A stretch of 64,000 nucleotides of DNA, taken from NCBI GenBank assembly GCA_944472135.2, contig OX235262.1:71610887-71674886 (forward strand). The letters are read 5' to 3'. Below, one piece after another: positions 21,910-33,364 of the stretch (positions are counted from its first letter, which is position 1; each line of letters begins with the position of its first letter). A model generated the notes under the pieces. It saw nothing but the letters and a program-made list of their open reading frames with translations, was not told the origin of the DNA and made no database searches. Source of the stretch: Trichobilharzia regenti (lineage: Eukaryota; Platyhelminthes; Trematoda; Strigeidida; Schistosomatidae). A program made the position numbers and the translations under genes.

Positions 21910-22059
21910 AAGCATAAAAGGTTAGACAATTCCGGACGGAGCCGAAGCCGCAAACCCAACAGTCAGACGAAACGACAGGCGTCAACAACAAGCCCAAAGG
22001 TCCCAGATAAACCCCCAGGTAAACATCCTACTAATCATCCATCTTCTCAAAAGGGGAGG
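21910..22059 (+). other. In-frame basic/proline-rich tail after the gag-protease stop
   Basis: After the TAG, the same frame stays open for 50 codons and closes at a TGA whose T and G are the first bases of the next LTR. The encoded tail is rich in Arg, Lys, Ser and Pro and looks like the end of a Gypsy pol after integrase. The same arrangement occurs in every unit. It suggests that one deletion removed the polymerase. Confidence 0.5.
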
Positions 22060-22618
22060 TGATATGTATCCACATATATATATTTATGTGTGTGTGTGCA
22101 TGTTGGTCTCTCTTTCTGTTTGCTCGGTTAGTCTGTGACCACTTCACTTGTATGAACTTGTCTCCTTTAACAATATATATTCTCCTCATATTATATTATA
22201 TATAATATGAGTGTTTGTTGACAGTCCGTTGCTTGGTGACATATATCCATATATGTTTGTTGGCATGTCTGCTATATTCGCTATGTATAATTGGATCGAC
22301 ACTCCATTATAATTAGCCATTCATGTTAAGACTGTCTAATGATTTTTCCCACGCTTGTCTGAATTATTTATATATATTCGCATTCACAATTTGTGTGAAC
22401 TACTTTACTTTACAACTGCTTTACTTACTTACCACTTTGGTGTGAGACCATTTATTTTCGTCTCCTTGTGTTTGGACAATAGAAGTATCATCGCAAACCT
22501 AGTGGTCTTCTGATTTCCGCCTTCTCGCGTCAGGACTATTAGTTTCTCGACCAGTCCATAACAATAATTCAGCGACGAGTACATAACAATTTGGCGACGG
22601 GGAAACTAGTACATAACA
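22060..22618 (+). repeat. LTR 2 of the array
   Basis: 559 bases, preceded by the polypurine tract AAAAGGGGAGG. It carries a private change (TATGAACTTG where later LTRs read TATGAACCTG). Confidence 0.9.
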
Positions 22619-22677
22619 ATTTGGCGACGGGAAAAACTACTATTAACCACACAGCAGCAGCAACATAACAATTCACT

Positions 22678-24060
22678 ATGGATTATTCTAAATTGGAATT
22701 ATTGTTTGAACAACAATTGAAATTAATGGAAATGTTCGTCAACCAACAGACTGGTCCAGCTTCACCTTCAAGCAATCCCAATCATACCATGCTACCATCT
22801 GTCGACGGCATTGTGAACAGTATTTCACAGTTCAATTATGACCCAGAGGCTAATGTCACTTTTGACACATGGTATCAACGTTATGAGGATTTATTCACTG
22901 TTGATCTCGCCTCACAAGACGATGCCTGGAAGGTGCGAGTATTGTTACGTAAATTGGGTCCGGCAGAATATGAACGGTACTGCAACCTAATTTTACCACA
23001 GAAACCACGTGACAATTGTTTCGATGATACAATAAAGTTGCTGCGTGAACATTTCGGAGACCACTCCTCATTATTCAGTATACGTTATCGTTGCCTCAAG
23101 CTGGCAATGAATGAAAATGATGATTTTCTTACTCACGTTGGCACAGTCAACCGAGAATGTGAGAGATTTCGACTCAGGTCCTTAACAGATGATCAGTTCA
23201 AAGCCTTGATTCTCATATGCAGTCTCCAATCTCCTCGTTTCACAGATATCCGAACTCGACTGCTCAATCAGCTAGAACAAAATCCCAAGTTAACATTACA
23301 TGACATAGCTGATGAATATCAACGGCTGATTAATCTGCAGAAAGACACACACTTGGTTGAATCAACACCTCCGAGAAGCTCTGATATTCGTGCATTACGC
23401 AAGAGCAAAAATCTCTCATCAGCTACTCCTGACCCACCTACTTCTCCTAATGTTCCGCGGAAATCTACACATACTCGTCCAACTTCACAAAATACTGCAA
23501 AGAAGACCCCACCATCACCATGCTGGCATTGTGGCGCGTGGCACTTTGTAAAGTCTTGTCCATACAAAAATCATCGTTGCAGCAAGTGCAAGATCATCGG
23601 TCACAAAAATGGTTTTTGTCAGCCACGCAAGCCCAGATATCAAAATCCAGCAAAAGCTCAACAAAATGTTGGTCCTGAATCCCCCAAAAAGTCATTGAGT
23701 CTACGCGCAACCCGTCAAGTCACAACGCCAGGTATGCGGAAATATCTTGATCTTCAGATGAACGGTCATGATGCCCGTCTGCAGCTAGATACCGCCTCTG
23801 ATATTACTGTTATATCAGAGAAACTTTGGAATTATATTGGCAGACCACCTATCACCAATACTTCCCAGTCTCTTGTCAGCGCCTGTGGTGGGCAGCTCAA
23901 ACTAATTGGTGAACTCAAATGTTCTGTTTCCTTCCGCAATACCAAATTCACAGGAATTTGTTACGTCACGAAGAATGATTTAAATGTTTTGGGACTTGAT
24001 TGGTTCGATCGTTTGCATCTGGCTGATGTCCCACTAAATTCGCTATGCAATGCAGCCTAG
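22678..24060 (+). CDS. Gag-protease polyprotein, unit 2
   Basis: 460 residues, identical in predicted protein to units 3 and 4. Capsid-like region, two zinc knuckles and retropepsin are all intact. Silent and single-residue differences separate it from unit 1. Confidence 0.9.
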   Translation: MDYSKLELLFEQQLKLMEMFVNQQTGPASPSSNPNHTMLPSVDGIVNSISQFNYDPEANVTFDTWYQRYEDLFTVDLASQDDAWKVRVLLRKLGPAEYERYCNLILPQKPRDNCFDDTIKLLREHFGDHSSLFSIRYRCLKLAMNENDDFLTHVGTVNRECERFRLRSLTDDQFKALILICSLQSPRFTDIRTRLLNQLEQNPKLTLHDIADEYQRLINLQKDTHLVESTPPRSSDIRALRKSKNLSSATPDPPTSPNVPRKSTHTRPTSQNTAKKTPPSPCWHCGAWHFVKSCPYKNHRCSKCKIIGHKNGFCQPRKPRYQNPAKAQQNVGPESPKKSLSLRATRQVTTPGMRKYLDLQMNGHDARLQLDTASDITVISEKLWNYIGRPPITNTSQSLVSACGGQLKLIGELKCSVSFRNTKFTGICYVTKNDLNVLGLDWFDRLHLADVPLNSLCNAA

Positions 24061-24210
24061 AAGCATAAAAGGTTAGACAATTCCGGACGGAGCCGAAGCC
24101 GCAAACCCAACAGTCAGACGAAACGACAGGCGTCAACAACAAGCCCAAAGGTCCCAGATAAACCCCCAGGTAAACATCCTACTAATCATCCATCTTCTCA
24201 AAAGGGGAGG

Positions 24211-24769
24211 TGATATGTATCCACATATATATATTTATGTGTGTGTGTGCATGTTGGTCTCTCTTTCTGTTTGCTCGGTTAGTCTGTGACCACTTCACTT
24301 GTATGAACCTGTCTCCTTTAACAATATATATTCTCCTCATATTATATTATATATAATATGAGTGTTTGTTGACAGTCCGTTGCTTGGTGACATATATCCA
24401 TATATGTTTGTTGGCATGTCTGCTATATTCGCTATGTATAATTGGATCGACACTCCATTATAATTAGCCATTCATGTTAAGACTGTCTAATGATTTTTCC
24501 CACGCTTGTCTGAATTATTTATATATATTCGCATTCACAATTTGTGTGAACTACTTTACTTTACAACTGCTTTACTTACTTACCACTTTGGTGTGAGACC
24601 ATTTATTTTCGTCTCCTTGTGTTTGGACAATAGAAGTATCATCGCAAACCTAGTGGTCTTCTGATTTCCGCCTTCTCGCGTCAGGACTATTAGTTTCTCG
24701 ACCAGTCCATAACAATAATTCAGCGACGAGTACATAACAATTTGGCGACGGGGAAACTAGTACATAACA
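24211..24769 (+). repeat. LTR 3 of the array
   Basis: 559 bases with the same internal palindrome and duplicated PBS-like motif as LTR 1. Confidence 0.9.
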
Positions 24770-24828
24770 ATTTGGCGACGGGAAAAACTACTATTAACCA
24801 CACAGCAGCAGCAACATAACAATTCACT

Positions 24829-26211
24829 ATGGATTATTCTAAATTGGAATTATTGTTTGAACAACAATTGAAATTAATGGAAATGTTCGTCAACCAACAG
24901 ACTGGTCCAGCTTCACCTTCAAGCAATCCCAATCATACCATGCTACCATCTGTCGACGGCATTGTGAACAGTATTTCACAGTTCAATTATGACCCAGAGG
25001 CTAATGTCACTTTTGACACATGGTATCAACGTTATGAGGATTTATTCACTGTTGATCTCGCCTCACAAGACGATGCCTGGAAGGTGCGAGTATTGTTACG
25101 TAAATTGGGTCCGGCAGAATATGAACGGTACTGCAACCTAATTTTACCACAGAAACCACGTGACAATTGTTTCGATGATACAATAAAGTTGCTGCGTGAA
25201 CATTTCGGAGACCACTCCTCATTATTCAGTATACGTTATCGTTGCCTCAAGCTGGCAATGAATGAAAATGATGATTTTCTTACTCACGTTGGCACAGTCA
25301 ACCGAGAATGTGAGAGATTTCGACTCAGGTCCTTAACAGATGATCAGTTCAAAGCCTTGATTCTCATATGCAGTCTCCAATCTCCTCGTTTCACAGATAT
25401 CCGAACTCGACTGCTCAATCAGCTAGAACAAAATCCCAAGTTAACATTACATGACATAGCTGATGAATATCAACGGCTGATTAATCTGCAGAAAGACACA
25501 CACTTGGTTGAATCAACACCTCCGAGAAGCTCTGATATTCGTGCATTACGCAAGAGCAAAAATCTCTCATCAGCTACTCCTGACCCACCTACTTCTCCTA
25601 ATGTTCCGCGGAAATCTACACATACTCGTCCAACTTCACAAAATACTGCAAAGAAGACCCCACCATCACCATGCTGGCATTGTGGCGCGTGGCACTTTGT
25701 AAAGTCTTGTCCATACAAAAATCATCGTTGCAGCAAGTGCAAGATCATCGGTCACAAAAATGGTTTTTGTCAGCCACGCAAGCCCAGATATCAAAATCCA
25801 GCAAAAGCTCAACAAAATGTTGGTCCTGAATCCCCCAAAAAGTCATTGAGTCTACGCGCAACCCGTCAAGTCACAACGCCAGGTATGCGGAAATATCTTG
25901 ATCTTCAGATGAACGGTCATGATGCCCGTCTGCAGCTAGATACCGCCTCTGATATTACTGTTATATCAGAGAAACTTTGGAATTATATTGGCAGACCACC
26001 TATCACCAATACTTCCCAGTCTCTTGTCAGCGCCTGTGGTGGGCAGCTCAAACTAATTGGTGAACTCAAATGTTCTGTTTCCTTCCGCAATACCAAATTC
26101 ACAGGAATTTGTTACGTCACGAAGAATGATTTAAATGTTTTGGGACTTGATTGGTTCGATCGTTTGCATCTGGCTGATGTCCCACTAAATTCGCTATGCA
26201 ATGCAGCCTAG
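24829..26211 (+). CDS. Gag-protease polyprotein, unit 3
   Basis: 460 residues, an intact copy with the same protein as unit 2. No polymerase follows; the next LTR begins 150 bases after the stop. Confidence 0.9.
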   Translation: MDYSKLELLFEQQLKLMEMFVNQQTGPASPSSNPNHTMLPSVDGIVNSISQFNYDPEANVTFDTWYQRYEDLFTVDLASQDDAWKVRVLLRKLGPAEYERYCNLILPQKPRDNCFDDTIKLLREHFGDHSSLFSIRYRCLKLAMNENDDFLTHVGTVNRECERFRLRSLTDDQFKALILICSLQSPRFTDIRTRLLNQLEQNPKLTLHDIADEYQRLINLQKDTHLVESTPPRSSDIRALRKSKNLSSATPDPPTSPNVPRKSTHTRPTSQNTAKKTPPSPCWHCGAWHFVKSCPYKNHRCSKCKIIGHKNGFCQPRKPRYQNPAKAQQNVGPESPKKSLSLRATRQVTTPGMRKYLDLQMNGHDARLQLDTASDITVISEKLWNYIGRPPITNTSQSLVSACGGQLKLIGELKCSVSFRNTKFTGICYVTKNDLNVLGLDWFDRLHLADVPLNSLCNAA

Positions 26212-26361
26212 AAGCATAAAAGGTTAGACAATTCCGGACGGAGCCGAAGCCGCAAACCCAACAGTCAGACGAAACGACAGGCGTCAACAACAAGCCCAAA
26301 GGTCCCAGATAAACCCCCAGGTAAACATCCTACTAATCATCCATCTTCTCAAAAGGGGAGG

Positions 26362-26920
26362 TGATATGTATCCACATATATATATTTATGTGTGTGTGTG
26401 CATGTTGGTCTCTCTTTCTGTTTGCTCGGTTAGTCTGTGACCACTTCACTTGTATGAACCTGTCTCCTTTAACAATATATATTCTCCTCATATTATATTA
26501 TATATAATATGAGTGTTTGTTGACAGTCCGTTGCTTGGTGACATATATCCATATATGTTTGTTGGCATGTCTGCTATATTCGCTATGTATAATTGGATCG
26601 ACACTCCATTATAATTAGCCATTCATGTTAAGACTGTCTAATGATTTTTCCCACGCTTGTCTGAATTATTTATATATATTCGCATTCACAATTTGTGTGA
26701 ACTACTTTACTTTACAACTGCTTTACTTACTTACCACTTTGGTGTGAGACCATTTATTTTCGTCTCCTTGTGTTTGGACAATAGAAGTATCATCGCAAAC
26801 CTAGTGGTCTTCTGATTTCCGCCTTCTCGCGTCAGGACTATTAGTTTCTCGACCAGTCCATAACAATAATTCAGCGACGAGTACATAACAATTTGGCGAC
26901 GGGGAAACTAGTACATAACA
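26362..26920 (+). repeat. LTR 4 of the array
   Basis: 559 bases, matching LTR 3 as far as I can see by eye. Confidence 0.9.
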
Positions 26921-26979
26921 ATTTGGCGACGGGAAAAACTACTATTAACCACACAGCAGCAGCAACATAACAATTCACT

Positions 26980-28362
26980 ATGGATTATTCTAAATTGGAA
27001 TTATTGTTTGAACAACAATTGAAATTAATGGAAATGTTCGTCAACCAACAGACTGGTCCAGCTTCACCTTCAAGCAATCCCAATCATACCATGCTACCAT
27101 CTGTCGACGGCATTGTGAACAGTATTTCACAGTTCAATTATGACCCAGAGGCTAATGTCACTTTTGACACATGGTATCAACGTTATGAGGATTTATTCAC
27201 TGTTGATCTCGCCTCACAAGACGATGCCTGGAAGGTGCGAGTATTGTTACGTAAATTGGGTCCGGCAGAATATGAACGGTACTGCAACCTAATTTTACCA
27301 CAGAAACCACGTGACAATTGTTTCGATGATACAATAAAGTTGCTGCGTGAACATTTCGGAGACCACTCCTCATTATTCAGTATACGTTATCGTTGCCTCA
27401 AGCTGGCAATGAATGAAAATGATGATTTTCTTACTCACGTTGGCACAGTCAACCGAGAATGTGAGAGATTTCGACTCAGGTCCTTAACAGATGATCAGTT
27501 CAAAGCCTTGATTCTCATATGCAGTCTCCAATCTCCTCGTTTCACAGATATCCGAACTCGACTGCTCAATCAGCTAGAACAAAATCCCAAGTTAACATTA
27601 CATGACATAGCTGATGAATATCAACGGCTGATTAATCTGCAGAAAGACACACACTTGGTTGAATCAACACCTCCGAGAAGCTCTGATATTCGTGCATTAC
27701 GCAAGAGCAAAAATCTCTCATCAGCTACTCCTGACCCACCTACTTCTCCTAATGTTCCGCGGAAATCTACACATACTCGTCCAACTTCACAAAATACTGC
27801 AAAGAAGACCCCACCATCACCATGCTGGCATTGTGGCGCGTGGCACTTTGTAAAGTCTTGTCCATACAAAAATCATCGTTGCAGCAAGTGCAAGATCATC
27901 GGTCACAAAAATGGTTTTTGTCAGCCACGCAAGCCCAGATATCAAAATCCAGCAAAAGCTCAACAAAATGTTGGTCCTGAATCCCCCAAAAAGTCATTGA
28001 GTCTACGCGCAACCCGTCAAGTCACAACGCCAGGTATGCGGAAATATCTTGATCTTCAGATGAACGGTCATGATGCCCGTCTGCAGCTAGATACCGCCTC
28101 TGATATTACTGTTATATCAGAGAAACTTTGGAATTATATTGGCAGACCACCTATCACCAATACTTCCCAGTCTCTTGTCAGCGCCTGTGGTGGGCAGCTC
28201 AAACTAATTGGTGAACTCAAATGTTCTGTTTCCTTCCGCAATACCAAATTCACAGGAATTTGTTACGTCACGAAGAATGATTTAAATGTTTTGGGACTTG
28301 ATTGGTTCGATCGTTTGCATCTGGCTGATGTCCCACTAAATTCGCTATGCAATGCAGCCTAG
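26980..28362 (+). CDS. Gag-protease polyprotein, unit 4
   Basis: 460 residues, intact, with the same protein as units 2 and 3. This near-identity points to recent amplification or ongoing homogenisation of the middle of the array. Confidence 0.9.
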   Translation: MDYSKLELLFEQQLKLMEMFVNQQTGPASPSSNPNHTMLPSVDGIVNSISQFNYDPEANVTFDTWYQRYEDLFTVDLASQDDAWKVRVLLRKLGPAEYERYCNLILPQKPRDNCFDDTIKLLREHFGDHSSLFSIRYRCLKLAMNENDDFLTHVGTVNRECERFRLRSLTDDQFKALILICSLQSPRFTDIRTRLLNQLEQNPKLTLHDIADEYQRLINLQKDTHLVESTPPRSSDIRALRKSKNLSSATPDPPTSPNVPRKSTHTRPTSQNTAKKTPPSPCWHCGAWHFVKSCPYKNHRCSKCKIIGHKNGFCQPRKPRYQNPAKAQQNVGPESPKKSLSLRATRQVTTPGMRKYLDLQMNGHDARLQLDTASDITVISEKLWNYIGRPPITNTSQSLVSACGGQLKLIGELKCSVSFRNTKFTGICYVTKNDLNVLGLDWFDRLHLADVPLNSLCNAA

Positions 28363-28512
28363 AAGCATAAAAGGTTAGACAATTCCGGACGGAGCCGAAG
28401 CCGCAAACCCAACAGTCAGACGAAACGACAGGCGTCAACAACAAGCCCAAAGGTCCCAGATAAACCCCCAGGTAAACATCCTACTAATCATCCATCTTCT
28501 CAAAAGGGGAGG

Positions 28513-29071
28513 TGATATGTATCCACATATATATATTTATGTGTGTGTGTGCATGTTGGTCTCTCTTTCTGTTTGCTCGGTTAGTCTGTGACCACTTCAC
28601 TTGTATGAACCTGTCTCCTTTAACAATATATATTCTCCTCATATTATATTATATATAATATGAGTGTTTGTTGACAGTCCGTTGCTTGGTGACATATATC
28701 CATATATGTTTGTTGGCATGTCTGCTATATTCGCTATGTATAATTGGATCGACACTCCATTATAATTAGCCATTCATGTTAAGACTGTCTAATGATTTTT
28801 CCCACGCTTGTCTGAATTATTTATATATATTCGCATTCACAATTTGTGTGAACTACTTTACTTTACAACTGCTTTACTTACTTACCACTTTGGTGTGAGA
28901 CCATTTATTTTCGTCTCCTTGTGTTTGGACAATAGAAGTATCATCGCAAACCTAGTGGTCTTCTGATTTCCGCCTTCTCGCGTCAGGACTATTAGTTTCT
29001 CGACCAGTCCATAACAATAATTCAGCGACGAGTACATAACAATTTGGCGACGGGGAAACTAGTACATAACA
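28513..29071 (+). repeat. LTR 5 of the array
   Basis: 559 bases. The leader just after it lacks four bases (GACGGAACTAC where the other units have GACGGGAAAAACTAC). Confidence 0.9.
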
Positions 29072-29126
29072 ATTTGGCGACGGAACTACTATTAACCACA
29101 CAGCAGCAGCAACATAACAATTCACT

Positions 29127-30508
29127 ATGGATTATTCTAAATTGGAATTATTGTTTGAACAACAATTGAAATTAATGGAAATGTTCGTCAACCAACAGAC
29201 TGGTCCAGCTTCACCTTCAAGCAATCCCAATCATACCATGCTACCATCTGTCGACGGCATTGTGAACAGTATTTCACAGTTCAATTATGACCCAGAGGCT
29301 AATGTCACTTTTGACACATGGTATCAACGTTATGAGGATTTATTCACTGTTGATCTCGCCTCACAAGACGATGCCTGGAAGGTGCGAGTATTGTTACGTA
29401 AATTGGGTCCGGCAGAATATGAACGGTACTGCAACCTAATTTTACCACAGAAACCACGTGACAATTGTTTCGATGATACAATAAAGTTGCTGCGTGAACA
29501 TTTCGGAGACCACTCCTCATTATTCAGTATACGTTATCGTTGCCTCAAGCTGGCAATGAATGAAAATGATGATTTTCTTACTCACGTTGGCACAGTCAAC
29601 CGAGAATGTGAGAGATTTCGACTCAGGTCCTTAACAGATGATCAGTTCAAAGCCTTGATTCTCATATGCAGTCTCCAATCTCCTCGTTTCACAGATATCC
29701 GAACTCGACTGCTCAATCAGCTAGAACAAAATCCCAAGTTAACATTACATGACATAGCTGATGAATATCAACGGCTGATTAATCTGCAGAAAGACACACA
29801 CTTGGTTGAATCAACACCTCCGAGAAGCTCTGATATTCGTGCATTACGCAAGAGCAAAAATCTCTCATCAGCTACTCCTGACCCACCTACTTCTCTAATG
29901 TTCCGCGGAAATCTACACATACTCGTCCAACTTCACAAAATACTGCAAAGAAGACCCCACCATCACCATGCTGGCATTGTGGCGCGTGGCACTTTGTAAA
30001 GTCTTGTCCATACAAAAATCATCGTTGCAGCAAGTGCAAGATCATCGGTCACAAAAATGGTTTTTGTCAGCCACGCAAGCCCAGATATCAAAATCCAGCA
30101 AAAGCTCAACAAAATGTTGGTCCTGAATCCCCCAAAAAGTCATTGAGTCTACGCGCAACCCGTCAAGTCACAACGCCAGGTATGCGGAAATATCTTGATC
30201 TTCAGATGAACGGTCATGATGCCCGTCTGCAGCTAGATACCGCCTCTGATATTACTGTTATATCAGAGAAACTTTGGAATTATATTGGCAGACCACCTAT
30301 CACCAATACTTCCCAGTCTCTTGTCAGCGCCTGTGGTGGGCAGCTCAAACTAATTGGTGAACTCAAATGTTCTGTTTCCTTCCGCAATACCAAATTCACA
30401 GGAATTTGTTACGTCACGAAGAATGATTTAAATGTTTTGGGACTTGATTGGTTCGATCGTTTGCATCTGGCTGATGTCCCACTAAATTCGCTATGCAATG
30501 CAGCCTAG
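29127..30508 (+). pseudogene. Gag-protease, unit 5, frameshifted
   Basis: A one-base deletion near 29895 (CTTCTCTAATG where intact units read CTTCTCCTAATG) shifts the frame after the capsid region. The first open part ends at 29999, and the protease part survives in another frame (30143-30508). The zinc knuckles and protease are therefore not made from the gag start. This is the only unit visibly broken. Confidence 0.85.
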
Positions 30509-30658
30509 AAGCATAAAAGGTTAGACAATTCCGGACGGAGCCGAAGCCGCAAACCCAACAGTCAGACGAAACGACAGGCGTCAACAACAAGCCCAAAGGT
30601 CCCAGATAAACCCCCAGGTAAACATCCTACTAATCATCCATCTTCTCAAAAGGGGAGG

Positions 30659-31217
30659 TGATATGTATCCACATATATATATTTATGTGTGTGTGTGCAT
30701 GTTGGTCTCTCTTTCTGTTTGCTCGGTTAGTCTGTGACCACTTCACTTGTATGAACCTGTCTCCTTTAACAATATATATTCTCCTCATATTATATTATAT
30801 ATAATATGAGTGTTTGTTGACAGTCCGTTGCTTGGTGACATATATCCATATATGTTTGTTGGCATGTCTGCTATATTCGCTATGTATAATTGGATCGACA
30901 CTCCATTATAATTAGCCATTCATGTTAAGACTGTCTAATGATTTTTCCCACGCTTGTCTGAATTATTTATATATATTCGCATTCACAATTTGTGTGAACT
31001 ACTTTACTTTACAACTGCTTTACTTACTTACCACTTTGGTGTGAGACCATTTATTTTCGTCTCCTTGTGTTTGGACAATAGAAGTATCATCGCAAACCTA
31101 GTGGTCTTCTGATTTCCGCCTTCTCGCGTCAGGACTATTAGTTTCTCGACCAGTCCATAACAATAATTCAGCGACGAGTACATAACAATTTGGCGACGGG
31201 GAAACTAGTACATAACA
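30659..31217 (+). repeat. LTR 6, right end of the array
   Basis: 559 bases, ending CATAACA, followed at once by the GTAAT target duplication. It proves that the second PBS-like copy lies outside the LTR and the first inside it. Confidence 0.9.
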
Positions 31218-31335
31218 GTAATACTTTGATGAAGCTATTAGCAGCACTCAATAGTTAAATGTGAGTAAAAACGACAATATCGTTTTGTTTTTCATTCATT
31301 AGGAAATACCAAAAAAACCTTTATTATAATTGATT
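31218..31335 (-). repeat. PLE terminal repeat, right part, with hammerhead-like motif
   Basis: It continues the repeat cut at 19908. Read on the plus strand, 31225-31268 holds TTGATGA, then a helix AGCTATT/AATAGTT, then AAATG. This resembles the PLE hammerhead (CTGATGA, helix, GAAAC). The TTTTTCATTCATTAGG end matches 17450-17470 inverted. Confidence 0.6.
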
Positions 31336-31499
31336 TATCATCATATTTTATTTATTTGATACAAGTTTCTGTTAGATTTTCATCGTTCTACTGTCATTTT
31401 GAAAATGAGTAGTATTTTTAGACATTTCTTAATATTTCCATCCTGTTTCACATCTTTCGCTTTTTTGCTTTCTTTTAAAATATTTTCACACAATGTTAT

Positions 31500-32154
31500 A
31501 AAATGCAAGTTCAATAACTTAGTTAACCTTGACTTAACTCTTGAAGTGAACGCACTAAAACTAGCCAAGCTGAACTCAGTTGTAGATCTCGGTATCAGAT
31601 ACTCTAGTAATTTAACATTCTCTGAACAGACTGAATATGCCAGACGTAAAACACCAAAGCTCCTAGGATCCATAACTCGCAATTCCTTTTGTTGTGAAAC
31701 TAGGGTTTTATTATACAATGAATGCATCCGACCTATTTATTTATTTATTCTTAGCGGACTGCGACAGAATGACAAGCTTAAATTAGAGGGAGTGCGACGG
31801 CAGTTTACCTCAAGAACTCTTGGTTTAGAATGTAGTCTTGACTGCTCTGAGCGTTGCGATAGACTGAAAATAGAACCACTATGGAAAAGACGTCTTAAGC
31901 TTAACCTTATTTTCTACTACAAGCTAACTGATCTTCTCTTGCACTCCTCCAGGCCAGTAACTAAACCTACCGTTGACATCAGTTACAATCTTAGAAATCA
32001 TCACAACCTAGCTGCTTTAGAGCATTATCAGACTTATATGTGGTACAACTTCTTCTTAAATAAGTTTTCAGCCATTTTGAATACGCTACCAGCTAATGTT
32101 CGTGATGCAAACACACTTCCAATGTCCATCACCCCGGTTACCAGACCGCTCTAA
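31500..32154 (+). mobile_element. LINE reverse-transcriptase C-terminal fragment
   Basis: An open frame carries the thumb and connection part of a CR1/Jockey-like LINE: VVDLGIRYSSNLTFSEQTEYARR, LYNECIRPI, the QNDKLKLEGVRRQFTSR block, CDRLKIEPLWKRRLKLNLIFYYK, and LPANVRDA near the end. The palm domain and endonuclease are missing. It is a different lineage from the LINE at 47.2-50.5 kb. Confidence 0.65.
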
Positions 32155-32199
32155 GATGACAATGCACTCCTGCGTCTGACTCCTACACTCTCTTTTTCA

Positions 32200-33350
32200 C
32201 CCTGCATAGATATTTTAAGTTCATTAAACGTATAAGTTACAACAAACTACAATTATAAATGTTAATATTATTGGAAGTACATGATGAACATTTCTACACA
32301 GGACATTAATATTAGTTCACACATAATATAAAAGTTAGCATAACAGGAGCAGCTAGTTAGTGAGTGTACCAAAATAATCATAGTTACTACACAGATTATA
32401 TTTATATATATAAATTCATTAATTTTTTATTTGAAGACTTCACTTGCTTTCTTCTGTACTGCTGTCGTTTGTCTTCTTTTTTCTTTCACCATTTTAACCT
32501 CTATTTGAATTTTGAATGAGAATGAAGAATGTCGATATTCAACCATTTACAATGACAAATGATCTGCTAACATTACTGGTTCCATATCCTACAACCGCCT
32601 CGTGAATTACCTTCCCCCATGACGCATCCTGGATTGTAGTTGTGAAATATACGTTTATACCAATGAAATAGTGTTAATTTATGTTACTTCTCGATTGTAA
32701 TTTATAACATGACTGACCGTGCCTGTAAAAATGACTTGCACTTCTTGTAAACACCGGTTTATAAGAAAATATAAACTAGTATTATTATTGGTCTGCAATG
32801 AATAAAATTCACTTCTGGTGTTACTTACGATGAAAATGCTGACAAAATTATACCAATACATCACTTATTTTAAATTATTACCAAATTTAGATATAAATCA
32901 AGAGTAAGATTCGATGCCATACACACCAAAGTTATATGGGGGAAAGACTTCAAGCTTTATTTTTTTTCCCAAGCATTTGTAATCCATCCAAAACATACTT
33001 GGGTTTTTTTTGTTAATGCAAAGACAATATTTCTGTATTTTTTGATGTGCTCCATTGAATGACTAGTTATCATATTGTTCCCACAAACCAAAGACAAAAA
33101 CGACAGCAACCATGTAATTTAACCATAAACCAAATTTATGTAATTTAAATAATACTTATCCATGCCTATACAATTGGTGTGTCCTACACAGGTAGGAAAA
33201 ATATGTATTTTATTAAATTATTATTATTAAATATGCTTACTAACCGTATATGTAATTTATCATATTGATGATGCCTGTAAACTGACGTCCCTCGTGTACA
33301 AAAATGAGAATATATTATTTTTTTAAGGCAGTAGTATTTTTTTTCAATCG
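32200..33350. other. AT-rich DNA, no gene seen
   Basis: No recognisable coding or repeat motif, apart from short A/T runs. Confidence 0.35.
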
Positions 33351-33364
33351 TTGGTATTCAGGAA

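Larger units (their letters stand above)
19904..31222 (+). mobile_element. Tandem array of a gag-only Gypsy-type LTR element
   Basis: Six LTRs and five internal regions alternate with a period of 2151 bases (2146 for the last unit). Neighbouring units share LTRs. The array starts TG, ends CA, and is flanked once by the 5-bp duplication GTAAT (19904-19908 and 31218-31222). Each unit has a primer-binding-type TGGCGACGGG three bases after the LTR and a polypurine tract AAAAGGGGAGG directly before the next LTR. The internal region encodes only gag and protease. RT, RNase H and integrase are missing, so mobility would need a helper element. Unit-to-unit identity is very high. Confidence 0.9.

Noticed and set aside
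20527..30508. Tandem host gene family of zinc-knuckle proteins
   Set aside because: Units are bounded by LTRs with PBS, polypurine tract and target duplication, and the protein ends in a retropepsin. It is a retroelement array, not a host gene cluster.
19904..31222. CRISPR-like or satellite array
   Set aside because: The 2151-base units encode proteins and have LTR structure, and the genome is eukaryotic.
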